Assembly (NCBI GenBank): GCA_003008705.1
Contig: PDUO01000001.1
Location: 1,977,694-2,041,693 of the forward strand
Reading direction: 5' to 3'
DNA length: 64,000 bases
Source of the DNA: Pezicula radicicola
Lineage: Eukaryota; Ascomycota; Leotiomycetes; Helotiales; Dermateaceae
In this document: piece by piece, positions 24,328-37,218 of the stretch
How the letters are laid out: each line of letters begins with the position of its first letter
How positions within the stretch are numbered: position 1 is the stretch's first letter
The notes under the pieces: model-generated
The model's input: only the letters and a program-made list of their open reading frames with translations
Told to the model about the DNA's origin: nothing
Databases searched by the model: none
Made by a program: the position numbers and the translations under genes

Positions 24328-25923
24328 TTACTCCTCATCCCCATCATCCCCATCATCCCCATCCTGACGCCTCCGTTTCTTCGACCCAGAACCAAGACTC
24401 TCATCACCTTCCTCCCTAGCCACAGCCCCAAATCTCTTATTCTCAACATCAAAGACCTACTTAAATATCAACAACCAAAATCCTCACCAAACAAAGTTTC
24501 ACGTCCCGAAAAGAAAAAGAGGGGAAATATAAAAGGGGGAAGGGAAATACATACAGCAAAAACCCCCTTCAAAAAAGTATCCCCCAACAAATCAAAAACC
24601 AATTCCCCCCGACTCTGAATCCCACCATAAACATACCCCTCCTTGGAAGCCGAACAAAAGCAAAGATCAGATTTATGGATTGCGAAGAGATGATCTCCAA
24701 TCTACAACAAGCACATAAAAACCCAACATCAGTCCTCCAAAAAACCCAAGTATAATAATATGAGGGATTTGGGAAAGAAAACTTACAGCAATTTTAATAC
24801 TGGGGATAACAGCATCTCGAGGGAAAATCCATCCTTCACCCTTCACATATTCAGAACCCACAATATTAGCATAAATAACCCTACAAACACTCCTCTCCAA
24901 TCTACAAAGTAGAGACCCCGTATCAACCACAGCATTATTGCCCTCCGTTCTCGGAATAATCACATCATTGATAACTGTACGTTCGGAAGAAACCATCCAG
25001 AGACCATCATGTTGATGCACAACATCCGTATACTTAACACGAGAAAGAATTGCTTTTGGGACGTATCCGAATGTACATTCGGCTTGTTGATGATGTTCAA
25101 CAAGTTTGATCATGAAGATTTTATTGGGTTGCAGGTTTTCGACGAAGGTGTTGGAATGTTTTCTTGCTAGTCGCTGATCGTGGTCCCAGCCTAGTGCGAG
25201 AATTCCGTCGGTGGTGTCGTTGAGTAGGATGTGACTTACATTGTCTACTAGTCCGATTACTTGGTTCGTGATGTGGATGTCTTTGTTGACTATGCTTTCG
25301 CTGATGAATTTGCCGGTTAGTTGAGAGTCGTCTTCGTAGGTTATGGCGAATTGGGGTTCGTTGGTAAGGGCTTGATTTTTTTGTTAGTTCTGGCGTTTCA
25401 AATAGTTTCAGGTAATAAGTTGTCTTTACTAACCTTGATAGGTTTTGCTGTTGAGTGGATCGTAGCAAGATTGATGACCGATGTGCTTATGCGTTCCTCC
25501 TACACACCGAGAAGAACGAAGCTACATCATGCATATGTTAATTGAAATTATCGTCCAATATTGGGTGGTGTACTTACCCATGTATCAGACGAGCCAGTAT
25601 CCAACTGAAGTCTAACTTTCTGACCTCCAATACTCATGTCAACAGTATAGCATTCGTCGAGTCTGTTACTTTCTATGGAAGGGTGAGGCCAATCAAAGTG
25701 GCCTGCACTGCTTTCAAGCCCATTCTTGGTGGTGCGTTCGACTTTGACATGTACAACAGATGTAATGTTGGTATCCACAATAACTACTTTACCATCCTTC
25801 AAGAAGCGATGCACTAAAAGCCGTCAGTCTAAGGTGCAAGAATAGACCTAGAATTTGCATACTTTTCTTAGCAAGTCTGGCAACATTGTGCCCTCGCGAT
25901 TTGTACACTGAACTGCTGGGCAT
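24328..25923 (-). CDS. Pepsin-like aspartic protease (A1) without a visible signal peptide
   Basis: Six exons fit in phase: 25863-25923, 25574-25813, 25434-25499, 24787-25370, 24555-24701 and 24328-24456, giving 408 residues. Both catalytic motifs are present, LDTGSSDTW (Asp about 92) and VVDTGS (Asp about 272), 180 residues apart as expected. A flap-like ITYEDDSQLTG and the C-terminal GDTFLKGVFAVFDVENKRFG complete the fold. The rebuilt N-terminus (MPSSSVYKSRGHNVARL) has no hydrophobic signal sequence. The C-terminus ends in an unusual basic-then-acidic tail (KKRRRQ followed by repeated GDD). Exon 2 could start at 25499 or 25496. Most fungal A1 enzymes are secreted; this one may be intracellular, or an upstream signal exon may have been missed. 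Confidence 0.88.
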
Positions 25924-26169
25924 GACTTCTTGCTTTTAAGATGGCTTGAATCTGATGATAGAGTGGAATTTTCAAAATGGAGAAAGTGAAAGGCTTGATA
26001 AATGGTCCCATATGTCTGGTGTTACACGAGGCTATGTTTATATAAAGGATGCGCCCCCAAGGCTCGGTACAACTGAGCGCAACATATTTGATGAGTATCC
26101 CTAAGTTTACCTTTCAGCTCCGAAATAATGTCCGTCCACTCGTTATCTATTGGTGAGGCTACAATGACT

Positions 26170-26776
26170 TTAGGAAGGCCGAAGATAGACTGTTCTTTTT
26201 ATAAGGAATGAAGAAAGTCCCCTGTAAAGTGGTAGGTCCAGGTCTGGTAAGCCACAGAACCCTGGAAAGAAAAGCGGCACAGGTTTTGGGCCTGCCAATA
26301 AGACAGACGCGATCGGAAACCAATCGGTCTGGTCGGTGAAGGCTGGTAAAAGGCTGATTACTAAGACGACAGCCGCAAAAAGCAGCGCCCCGAAATCAGG
26401 CTCGAGATCTTGAGATACTTCTACTAGAGAGGGGGCCATATTCACTCAAAAAAAAGGCCACGTCTTCTTATCGCTGGTGTCGTAGGTACGTACTAATAAT
26501 AATGAGATCTCGTTTGTACTAAATCACCGCCTTGAAACTCAATTACTGAAGACGGACGCTTCGATCAACTGATAAATAAGCCAACGGCAGGATGAACGGT
26601 ATTACAGAGACTCTCCACTTACAGAAAATCCATCCAGAAAGCTGGAATAGGAACCGGACAAACTTTAGGCAGCCGAAAAGATAATTGGCTATCGCTAAGA
26701 TACCTTCCGGGCAAAGAATTATGGCACAGCTTCCCAGGATCTCCGCCATGGTGACAGATGGAAGTGTGTTCCCCAA
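26170..26776 (-). CDS. Possible two-exon small membrane protein
   Basis: A minus-strand frame starting near 26776 (hydrophobic, containing ILGSCAIILCPEGILAIANYLF) runs into a good donor (GTAAGT, around 26622). It can be joined to a second frame beginning near 26448 that contains another hydrophobic helix (FGALLFAAVVLVISLLPAF). The joined product would be about 145-150 residues. No family is recognised, and hydrophobic frames arise by chance. Confidence 0.25.
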
Positions 26777-27146
26777 TTTTAGAATTAGCTTAGAAATCTC
26801 TCAGGTTGTTACTGGCGGCCTCAGATACGGCTGTACGAAGCCAATTGGCAGCGTTGATGTTTGTGCTTGAAAATCGCCAGTCTTTCGATTATAATGTGCC
26901 GCTTTAATAGTTGATATTCAGGCAGCCCTGGGTTGGGGTCGGAAATGTGCAGTGAGCAGCCAATGAGCATCCACAACTGGCTCCAACGTCAGCATACTTC
27001 AGCAGCTGGAAATCCCAAGCATCCACACTGATAGTTCCAGGAACGGTTTCCAGCGATTGCCATATTGTCCCAGAAATACACCCCTCCCTCGTTTGCACCA
27101 TATTCATCTTTAGATCCTCTTCGCCGGGAGCATTTTGACGGGCTGA

Positions 27147-30100
27147 ATGGAGGCCCTTTCGATACCAGATGGAGCCGAAGCCTTATTGGCTCTGGGTAGA
27201 ACGTTCGTCACAGCCGCACAACGGATGGTCGCGATCTTGAATCGTGCCCATAATGAGCATAATGGGCTTCCAGTGGATTTGGAAGCCATCCGCTTGACCC
27301 TGCCAATAGTCACCGCTCAAATCGAAAATAGTATGGATCGAATGCAAAGTGGATTCTGGAGTACTAGGAACAACGAATTACTCCACCCAATTTATGCCGA
27401 TTGCCAGAAGATGATAACGGAGCTGACTGACGTGATTGAAGATATGCAGTCTGAGAAAGAGGCGACTAATAGTGACCGAGTAGCAAACACAATTAGGTTA
27501 AATCTCGTCCAGGAATCTAGGATCAAAAAGATCTCCGGCTGTATTGCCCAGCTCAGTCACAGCCTTAATATCCATAATGCTGAAGTTCTAGTGGATGTCA
27601 GCTTTGCTAAGCCAAAATCCAGAGAAGTAGCTTTTGAAGGCCCATGTGTGCAAATTCCCTATGAGCGCAATGAGAATTTTGTTGGACGTTATGAGATTCT
27701 GGAAGAGATTGACGAAAAACTGCTCTCTCGTCGCCAGGTTGTGCTTAGCGGCCTGGGTGGTATCGGGTAAGGATCCTCTTTTGCAAGGTCCAGTACTGTA
27801 TCCCTAGCACTGCACTTCTTACCCAGACAGAGGGGACTAGGAGGCCTCTTGAAGAATTCAAGTTTCTTGACCTTGGAACTAACACTTCAAAGTAAAACAG
27901 AGATCGCAAGCGAATTCTGTTGGCGTCATCATAAGAAATATCCGCATTCACATATATTCTGGTTGACAGCAAGTAGCCCGAGTAGTATTAGAGAGGGTTA
28001 CCAAGGCATTGCCAGAAGGGTTGGCCTGCCTTATGGGCGGCCTGAATTTGACAATATTGTCTTCGAAACTGTTGCAGACTGGCTGAAGCGAGATGAGAAC
28101 CAGCCCTGGCTGATCGTTTTAGACAACGCCGATGACCTAGATACCTTGAAGGGTGGGCTCACGGAAAAGGCAGAGGGGTATAGATCGTATCTGAGTTCTA
28201 TGCCGTACAGACTTGGTGCGAGAAACGGAAAGACCGTTATCACGACGAGAAATTCCCAGATTTGCAGGCAAGTTAGTCGGCCGGGTCATATTTCTGTTCC
28301 TGGTTTGCCGACAGACGATGCTGTGAGGCTTCTGAGAAATCAGATGTCAGACGATTCTCTGAATAAAGAACAACTGGAAGATGTCGTCACTAAACTGGAC
28401 CAACTTCCATTAGCTATTGCGCAGGCAGCACGATACATCATTGAAACAGACGATACAATGATGGGATATCTTAGGAAGCTAGAAGATTATGAAAGTCGAG
28501 CAAACCTCCTGATGGAAGACTTTGGATCAGACCGTCGGGACAGCCACCAGAAGAACTCTGTCTTTGGAACCTGGGAAATGTCCTTTGAGCAAGTTCAAAG
28601 GATTCGACCACGCGCTGCGGAGATGCTATCCTTCATGTCTGTCCTAGCACCTCAGGTAAGCAGAAACTCTCAGTAGAATATATTTTCTAGGCTATGGCTT
28701 TTTACCTCTGAATCATGGTTGAGTCACTCCTGAAAACTCTGGAACAAGTAGACTGACTCCGACTTCTTGACTTCCAGCTGGTCCCAAAGCAACTGTTACA
28801 ACTCGAAGGTGAGAATGAGGTACAGTTTGACATGGCGGTCGCAACTTTACTTTCATTTTCTCTCGTAAAGAAAGGATCGAATTCAGACGAACTCCAAATG
28901 CACCCACTCATACATGAGGCGACCCGCATGTGGATTGGGCGATCTTTGGAAGGGGTGAATGCCTACAAAGCTGCCGCGCTGAGGCGCATAGAGACACACT
29001 ACCCCGAGATTGACCACCATCACAATGCCGATTGGGACCTTGTACACTCGCTAGAACCACACGCTAATGAAGTGCTCCAGCATAGTTTTAGCGGACCTGA
29101 GGAAATACCTCATGCTCAGCTTTTAGCCAAGTCAGCCGGGTATGACTGGAGTCAAGGTCGCAGTGAGCAGGCTCAGACAAAATACCTCCAAGCCTTGAGA
29201 ATTTATGAACGAGACCGCGGTCAACATGCACTTCAAGTCATAAGGATATTCCACGCACTTGGGAATGTCCTATGTGATCTAGGGAAGTATGATGAGTCGT
29301 TTAGGTGGCTCGAAAAGGCTTTAGACGGGGTTCAAGCATTGCCAACTGAACATGGTCCCAAATCGTTGCATCTTTGCCTGCTACCGAGTCATATCACCAA
29401 TAGTTTTGGGCTCCTGTACAAAGACCAAGACTTGGATGAAGAGGCCGAACAGTACTTCAAAAAAGCACACCATCTAGCCGAACAGGTCGTTGGACCGGAG
29501 CACCCTCACACGTTGATATCTGCAACCAACCTCGCAGGCGTTTTGCGAAACCAGTATAGATATGAAGAGGCATACCACCTTCATAACGACCTAATACAAA
29601 GACAGAAGAAAGTCCTTGGACTAGAAAACTCAGTAACATTAGCCAGCATGGAGAATTTTGTCTATCTCCTAAGTGATCTTCGCCGTTACGACGAGGCTAT
29701 GAAAATGCACCAACAGCTTGAGCATGGCAAGGAAGCTGTCTATGGCAGGAGTCATCGCCACGAATTGATTCGGAATAAAGAAGCACTGGCCTATATTTTG
29801 GAATGCCGAGCTGACCATGACCAAGGGGATCATCAGCGAACACTGGAGCTCCGGCAAGAAGCATATGAGGCTTTCAAAGCACATTACGGAGAAGACCACG
29901 AATATACACTGGATGCTGGACAGCAGACAGCACGAATTATGTGTAAGCAACATAGTTCTTCATTCTCCTGCCATTTAAAAACTGTCTCACGACTCTGGGA
30001 GCATGTCTCATAACTCTTCCTCTAGCTCTTTAGGGAAAATGGCATACTGATTTGTTGATAGGGAGGTTGAAAAACGTAGCAGCTGCGGAAGAGCTGGGTC

Positions 30101-30672
30101 GAAGAGTGCACCAAGCAATGGAGAGACGGTTCGGGCATGATCATAGCCAGACACTCTCAACCTTTGGAGAAGTCATAACGTATGTTCGAGAACAAGGCCG
30201 GTATGAAGAAGCGGAGCGCATGCGAAGACGCCAACTTGCGACGCTCGAGGAGAAGCGCGGGGACAACGATTTAGAGGTCTTTCACTGCTGTGCGTCACTT
30301 GGAAACACCATACAGCACCAGTATAAATATCATGAGGCCATTCCTTTTTTCCAGCGGGCCTACGATGGCTTTTGCAGGAAACTCGGCGAAGACCACGATG
30401 AAGCTAAGGAATGCTTGAGGAAATTGGAGCTGGCGCGTAGTAATCTCGAGAAAGAGCAAGAGGGACTGGGTACTGCGCCAGCCTCCGATGAAGATGACTT
30501 AGCGGAAAGCTTAGTAACATTGGTGGAAGAAGACGAGCTACATGATAGTAGAGGCTCCAGATCAGTTGATGGCAGCATTGCCGAGTCATTCCCGATCAGT
30601 CCAACGTTGGAGGAAGCCGACATTGAGAGGTATTTTCGTGAAGGCTTCAATGGATTTGTAACCTATGTGTAA
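27147..30672 (+). CDS. NLR-like STAND receptor: helical N-domain, NB-ARC, TPR array
   Basis: Four exons (27147-27766, 27893-28655, 28778-29942, 30062-30672) encode 1,052 residues in continuous phase. The N-terminal ~170 residues form a helical domain that I cannot name. The NB-ARC domain follows: the P-loop GLGGIGKTE (about 202-210) is split by intron 1. The Walker B region reads WLIVLDNADD (about 279-288), an RNBS-B-like motif reads GKTVITTRN, and GLPLA is replaced by LPLAIAQAA. Residues about 560 to 950 contain 40-42-residue TPR units (for example GRYEEAERM, YKYHEAIPFF, EEAEQYFKKAHHLA). The tail is acidic. Fungal proteins of this layout are thought to act in self/non-self recognition and programmed cell death. 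All motifs look intact, so it is probably functional. Confidence 0.93.
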
Positions 30673-31268
30673 TTAGGACTGGAGCATTGCTGATTGGTTG
30701 GCCTTTTTGGGTATGCCTTCCTGAGATAATTTTGATGGCGGGTTTAAGTCGTGGGGTCGTCATTTCTCTCCTCGGGCTCAATACAAACTATTTGTATTCG
30801 AACAGCCGATGTGAGAAGAAGAGTTCCTGTCGAGAAGCTAGAAAAAAAAATGTACACTTTCCAAGTGCTGATTTCCCCTTCTGACTGTCATAAAAGGGCT
30901 ATGGTTCATGACAGACCTCAACACACAGTTATTTTGACTTGGAAAAGGCCATTGGACATTGGATGCTCCTGCCAAGAGTACCCTTTTGACTGGATTTGAG
31001 TGAAATAAGAAGAACGGCTTATCCGTCAATTTTCATGATGGTGAGTCGTGATAAAGTCGCGTTGTTTGTGGATTGTTGATACGTCCATGACTCAAATTGA
31101 TGCTATCAAAGAAGAAAGGTTCGCTGGTGGTTGAATTTGAAGTTTCAACAGCTAGGGGTGTCTTCTTGATGAATGCTGACTAACCAATCAATTTACGCGT
31201 CCAAGTCGCGTCTACTAACGACGACATCATCAGGCCAAGTTGATTCAACAAGACCAACAACAAGAAAG
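30673..31268. promoter_or_regulatory. Intergenic region containing the MSH3 promoter
   Basis: Tandem same-strand genes flank this 596-base gap. An in-frame upstream ATG at 31173 could extend MSH3 by 32 residues, but the ATG at 31269 fits the conserved N-terminus. Confidence 0.45.
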
Positions 31269-34200
31269 ATGGGTAAACCAACCGCAACTCCCCAGAAAAC
31301 CCAACAGTCAATTGCAAGTTTCTTTACCAAAAAGACTGTAAATGGTGTGGCTGCATCACAGAAGTCACAAAAGCCCCAATCCTCCTCGAACCCGCCGGCA
31401 ACTAAGCACCAATCTGAGAACATCTACGAAGCCGACAGTGACGAGGAGCGGCCATCTTCGGGACACACGAAACGAGCACTTCAGGACGCTGATGAAAATG
31501 CCGGTATAGCAGAGAGGCCAGCCAAACGTACGAAAGGCGATGAGGAAGATGGACGCAGTACATTATTTGCACAGACACTGCAACCGAAATCTACGAATCT
31601 CTCGAATCGTGAAAAACCGCCCCCTCGCACTGAGCGCTTCCTATATAGTTCGTCTGCTCAATTTGCAGGTGATGGAAAGATACAACAAGAAGAAGAGGTA
31701 GACAAGGAAGCAGAGCGACAAAAAGCACTGCTACACCAGAAATGGGTGAAGAAGTTGGGAAACCCAGACGCATTGCAGAGAAAGAATAGCAAGATATCAG
31801 AGGAGACAGAGGCCTTAGATGGAGAGGATGGAGAGGACGAGGATGAAGATGAACCGCCTGCAGCAAAGTCGAAGAAGAAGGGGGCTAAGCCTGGAAAGCT
31901 GACACCAATGGAGAAACAAATTCTTGATATCAAGCGCCAGCATATGGATACGTTGTTAATAATTGAAAATGGGTATAAATTCAAATTTTATGGGGAGGAT
32001 GCAAGGATTGCCGCAAAGGAGCTGGGTATTGTGTGCATACCTGGAAAATTCCGGTACGACGAACGTAGGTTTTTGTTCCTTATTGAAGCGAGCAAATCTG
32101 ACGGTAGCAGATCCCTCTGAAGCACATTTAGACCGATTTGCATCGGCAAGCATTCCGACACATCGATTGTCAGTACATGCAAAGAGGCTTGTGGCAGCTG
32201 GACACAAGATTGGCGTTGTCAGGCAAATCGAGACCGCTGCATTAAAAAAGGCCGGAGACAATCGAAACACACCTTTCGTTAGGAAGCTCACGAACGTCTA
32301 TACCAAGGGCACATATATTGATGATACTGACGGACTTGATCAACCTACAGCTACTCCATCTGGTGGCGCTCCCGCAACTGGGTATCTCCTTTGCATAACC
32401 GAGTCTAATGCCAAAGGAGGGGGCACTGATGAGAAGGTTGACGTTGGTATTCTCGCAGTACAACCTGCTACCGGAGACATTATCTATGACAACTTTGAAG
32501 ACGGATTCATGCGAAGCGAAATTGAAACGAGACTACTTCACATTGCTCCATGTGAGTTCCTCATTGTTGGCGACTTGACGAAGGCTACCGACAAGGTTAT
32601 ACAACATCTCTCTGGTAGTAGTGCAAATGTCTTTGGAGACAAAATCCGTGTTGAGCGCGTTGAGAAACCAAAGACTATGGCTGCGCAGGCCCATTCTCAT
32701 GTGACTGACTTCTATACTGGCAAGATGAAGGCCAACGAGAATCTTGATGACGAGAAAGCTGCAGCTCTTTTGGACAAAGTATTAAGTCTTTCGGAACCCG
32801 TCACTGTATGCTTATCAGCTATGATTACTCATCTGACAGAATACGGACTGGAACACGTCTTCGATTTGACAAAATATTTTCAGTCATTCAGTGCTCGTTC
32901 ACACATGATCCTGAATGGAAACACGCTTACAAGTCTCGAAATCTACCAAAACCAGACAGACCACAGCGAGAAAGGCAGCTTGTTTTGGGCTATTGACAAG
33001 ACCTCCACTCGATTTGGGCAGCGCCTCCTTAGGAAGTGGGTGGGCCAACCTCTGCTCGACAAGGAACGTCTAGAAGAGAGAGTGGCTGCAGTTGAAGAAC
33101 TCTATGAAGGTGCCCAGTCTCAAAAAGTCGACAAACTCGGATATCTGTTGAAGAGTATCAAATCGGATCTTGAACGGAATCTGCTCCGTATCTACTATGG
33201 GAAGTGCACCAGGCCTGAGTTACTCACAGCACTCCAAACCATGCAACGAATAGCGAACGAGTATGCTACCGTTAAAGAGCCAGAGGACGCAGGTTTCAAA
33301 TCTAGTCTCATAAACACAGCAATTGCCTCGCTCCCCATGACAAACGACATCATAATATCCTTCCTCGATCAAATCAACCCCGAAGCCGCTCGCAAAGATG
33401 ACAAATATGCTTTCTTCCGTGAAGACAGCGAGACCGATGCAATAAGCGACCAAAAACTTGGCATTGCATCAGTCGAACAAGAACTCAACGAACACCGCAC
33501 TGTGGCCGCCTCCAAAATTGGCAAAAACTCAGTAACTTACACCACCGTAGCCGGAATAGAATACCTTATCGAAATACCCAACACCGACTTGAAAAAGGTC
33601 CCAGCATCATGGACCAAAATAAGTGGCACGAAGAAAGTCTCCCGATTTCACACACCCGACGTGGTCCGCATGCTACGTGAATTGGCCCAGCACAAGGAAT
33701 CCCTCTCAGCAGCTTGCGACGTAGCATTCCAAACCCTCCTCTCCAACATATCAACCCACTACGGCGCCCTCCGCGACACGATCTCCTCCCTCTCCCACCT
33801 CGACTGTCTCCTCTCTCTTGCAACAGTAGCCTCCCTCCCAGGCTACACCAAACCAACCTTCACAACCACAACCGAGATATCCCTCCTCGAAGCCCGCCAC
33901 CCAATGGTCGAACAACTAACAAACTCAACCTACATCCCCAACAATACCCATCTCTCAACCGACCCTAACAACCCCAGAGCCCTTCTAATAACCGGTCCGA
34001 ACATGGGAGGCAAGTCCTCCTACGTACGCCAAGTAGCTCTAATCCAAATCCTCGCCCAAATAGGTTCCTACGTGCCCGCAACATCAGCAAAACTAGGTCT
34101 CCTAGATTCAATCTACACACGCATGGGTGCCTTCGACAATATCTTTACAAACCAATCCACATTCATGGTCGAACTATCTGAGACAGCTCAGATTCTTAAA

Positions 34201-34725
34201 TCGGCTACGCCGAGATCGTTGGTTATCCTGGATGAGTTAGGTAGAGGGACTAGTACGCATGATGGTGTGGCTATTGCGGGCGCGGTTCTGGATTGGATCG
34301 TTAGGGAGACGAAGTGTTTATGCTTATTTATTACGCATTATCAGGCTTTGGCTGCTGTTTCTAAAGGGTTTGAGAAGGGTGGCGAGCTGAAGAATGTGCA
34401 TATGAAGTTTACTGCTGAGAAGGCAGGTCGCAGAATCTCCGATGACGAGTTGAGAGACGAGGAAGACAAAGGTGACGAAGAGATTACGTTTTTGTACGAG
34501 GTTGGAGAGGGCGTTGCACATCGGTCTTATGGATTGAATGTTGCGAGACTGGCTAAGGTGCCAAAAGCAGTCATTGATACTGCAGCAATCAAGTCCAAAG
34601 AAATGGAAATGGACGTCAAGCAGAAGAAGTTGGGGAGCATTGCAAAGATGATGGTGAGTCTATTGGAGACTGAAACAACTACCGACCAGCTTGACCAGCT
34701 TATTGCTGGCGTAGAGCAGCTGTAA
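31269..34725 (+). CDS. msh3: DNA mismatch repair protein MSH3
   Basis: MutS homologue that pairs with MSH2 to form MutS-beta, recognising insertion/deletion loops in the nucleus. Two exons, 31269-32064 and 32111-34725, joined over a 46-nt intron, give 1,136 residues, the normal length. The N-terminus carries a PCNA-interacting box (QQSIASFF, from residue 12) in an otherwise disordered, charged leader. The MutS mismatch-binding domain begins at about 240; after splicing it reads [21 protein letters not shown]. The ATPase has a Walker A motif GPNMGGKSS (about 894-902), a signature STFMVELSE and Walker [25 protein letters not shown] C-terminal sequence and a helical tail follow. Identification is based on the MSH3-specific [23 protein letters not shown] block. 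Confidence 0.97.
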
Positions 34726-35076
34726 TTCTATGTAACACAAAAGAAAGCATTGATAGCAAATAGCAATACCAGCTTGTAAACGCAGAATTGCAAAACCATA
34801 AACGCAAAAACTCATAATCCACAAAGCAATGTCGGTGTAACATGCTCTCTAAACGTCGTTCCGCCCTATAAAATTTGTAGTTCCCACGAATCGTGAGGGC
34901 CTCGAAAGTCCTATTTAAGTTACTCAAGTAAATTTGGCGGGCGAGGAAGATATTATCCACATACCTGGTTGGACTACCAATTATGTATTATACTCTATTC
35001 AATTCTGTCTGTCGGTGGTCAGCTCTGTCAAACCCACTCCATTGTTCAATTCAGGTTTCGCATTCGCATAAGTTCG
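34726..35076. terminator. Convergent 3' region between MSH3 and the zinc-finger gene
   Basis: Two genes converge on this 351-base stretch, so it holds both 3' UTRs and poly(A) sites. No specific signal is claimed. Confidence 0.4.
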
Positions 35077-37218
35077 TTAGTTCATCCAGCCCTGCTGCAT
35101 GCCTTCATTAGAGCCATTTCCGTCGCTGCCAGAGTCAAATCGGCATCCTTGAAAGCTTGACATTGTCATGTCATCAAAGACAGGTCCAAGTGGTGGCCCA
35201 ACTGGCTTGAAGTCCCCGAATAGGCCCATCATTGGCTTGACATCTTGATTGAAATCATGGCCTCCGTAACTGAAACTTTGAGTTTGGGGATAGTTTTGAG
35301 CATAGAGTGGGTTGAATACGTGCTCCTGAAATAGTTGCGAAGGGGCGAGATGTCCAAAATGGCCCGAACTTTTAGCCTTCTTTGCAGATGAAGCTTTCTT
35401 CTTTCCTGGAGGATGCACGGCGGCCGGTTTCGTCATAGGGGTTGGTGATAGCAGAGTTGCCGAGTTAATGGTCGGATAAGCAGGGAGGCCGTCATTGTGA
35501 AAATCGAAACTAAGAAGAGGCGTTAAGTAAGAAGCCAGAGAGGGAGGGTCACAGCTCCCGCTTACAGTTGGCCCGCAGGCATGTATTCCTCCAACGGACT
35601 CTCCGTACGTCCTAATTCCTGTTAATTCGGCTACGAGGCAATATCAAGCGACGGCATACCTGGGCTTGCTTCAGGTGCATCTTGGAAGACACCAAATGCA
35701 CGCTTCTTTCCATTGTCTTTGCTCATAACTCCAAGGGTCAAACGGAATTCTTCAGTTTCTTCGATACTTGGTGCGAACTTCCCACCCATAGCTGCAAACG
35801 GATTTGGCATAGGCATTTGCGGAGGCTGCTGAAGGCCACTGTGTGTCTGCATAGCGAGTTGCTTCTCAGGAGAAAAGCCAGAGTTTTGTTGTTGGTTCGG
35901 AGCCTGGAGACGAGGAATGTTGGTACTGACGTCCTTCAACACGGCCTTTCGTGGTCTTGCATTGCGCTTTTTAGGGGGTGGAGCAACCTTTTGACCGTTA
36001 GCATAACAACATGAAAAAGGTATATACCTTGTCGAATTGCACGCGGAACAGGCCTCAGAGTTATGATGTTCCCCGTGAACTGGTGAAACAAAAGGGAGCT
36101 CGTAATACTTACTGGACTATTTTCGGTAGACAAAGGGCCAAAGATATCTCTGGAGCTTCTAAAGCTGCCGTCTGCTTGATAGCTAACTTCAAAGGGTTCA
36201 ACAGAGGTCGAGGTTACAAGCATTTGTTCCAAAACAGCCCCATCTTTTCGTTGGTTTCTCATTCTCTTCTGTTCAGGTGTAGCGGAATCGAAGAGATCCA
36301 TGCCAGGCCAGAAGACGCCTTTGAGCTTAGCACTGTCCGGGGGCTTCATGTCGTCATTTTCATTTTCTTCTGGATCAGGCTTCCATGGAGTTTCTGCCCT
36401 AAAATTACGTCGAGTTAGCATGGTCTCCACGAACTAAGGAATCGAAAAGCCTACTGTTGATTAAGGTCTTTCGCACTTGGAGTTTTTTGCATGGAAAAGT
36501 TTGGAACACGACGTCTGAGAGTTGGTGTTTCATAGTAAGACTTTGGGGTTCTCTCTGATCTGCGAAGAGGTGTTGGTGAAGCTGCGTTTGAGCCCACAGG
36601 CCACAGATGCATTCGAGGCATAGGAGCGCGAAAGGCTGGGGTGGCAGCAAGTGTTTCTTGGGCGCGAGTCGATCTCTCTGTCTTGACTTCTTCCTTCTTG
36701 GTCTGAATATGAGAAGGTTTAATTAGCATTGGGCTTCAAGTGCATCGATACGCGTCGCCAATATGGCATCTGGCACGCGTATCTTGAATACAAGCTCGCG
36801 AGCTGATGTAGTTTTGGGTACAAAGGCTACTCGAATCACTCAAGCCTAGACTCGGAACCTTCTTCCTTCTGGATAAAGCCCAAGAACTCCCAGAAATGGA
36901 TGTGCTCACCTCTGTATCCTTGGTCGCCTTTGCCTTTGCCTTGGCCTTCTTCTTCATCTTGGACTCTTGCTTACTCTCCTTTGTAGCAAGGCGTTCTGCG
37001 AGCAGTGTATCCAGGCCGTTATTTTCATACCAAGCCTCAAAATTATCAAGTGTCTCGCGTGCCTCTGGCTCTTGTTGTGCTCGAATTTGTAGCTTGAAAC
37101 GATTTGCTAGGTGGGATTTGGAAGATATGTGGGTAAGGAGATGCGAAATATCGGAGAAGGTGGGAGTCTTGGGACAGAGACTGCAGACCAGTGGGACTTT
37201 GTTGGGGGCTTTCGGCAT
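35077..37218 (-). CDS. Conserved nuclear-type protein with an N-terminal C2H2 zinc finger, function unknown
   Basis: Seven exons can be joined in phase: 36910-37218, 36455-36702, 36109-36398, 36028-36053 (26 nt), 35660-35987, 35566-35611 and 35077-35509, giving 559 residues. The junction between exons 3 and 4 is the least certain (donor GTATTA, acceptor CTGAG). A single C2H2 finger lies near the start (VCSLCPK ... LLTHISSKSH). It is followed by a lysine/alanine-rich basic stretch (KMKKKAKAKAKATK) typical of a nuclear signal. The middle has short conserved-looking blocks (WPGMDLFDSATPEQKRMRNQRKD, PPPKKRNARPRKAVLKD) and the end is low complexity, rich in G/F/N. This suggests a chromatin or RNA-associated nuclear protein; I do not recognise a named family. 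Confidence 0.78.

Noticed and set aside
24202..24618. 138-codon plus-strand frame rich in T, P and K
   Set aside because: It is the antisense of the aspartic protease 3' exons and introns.
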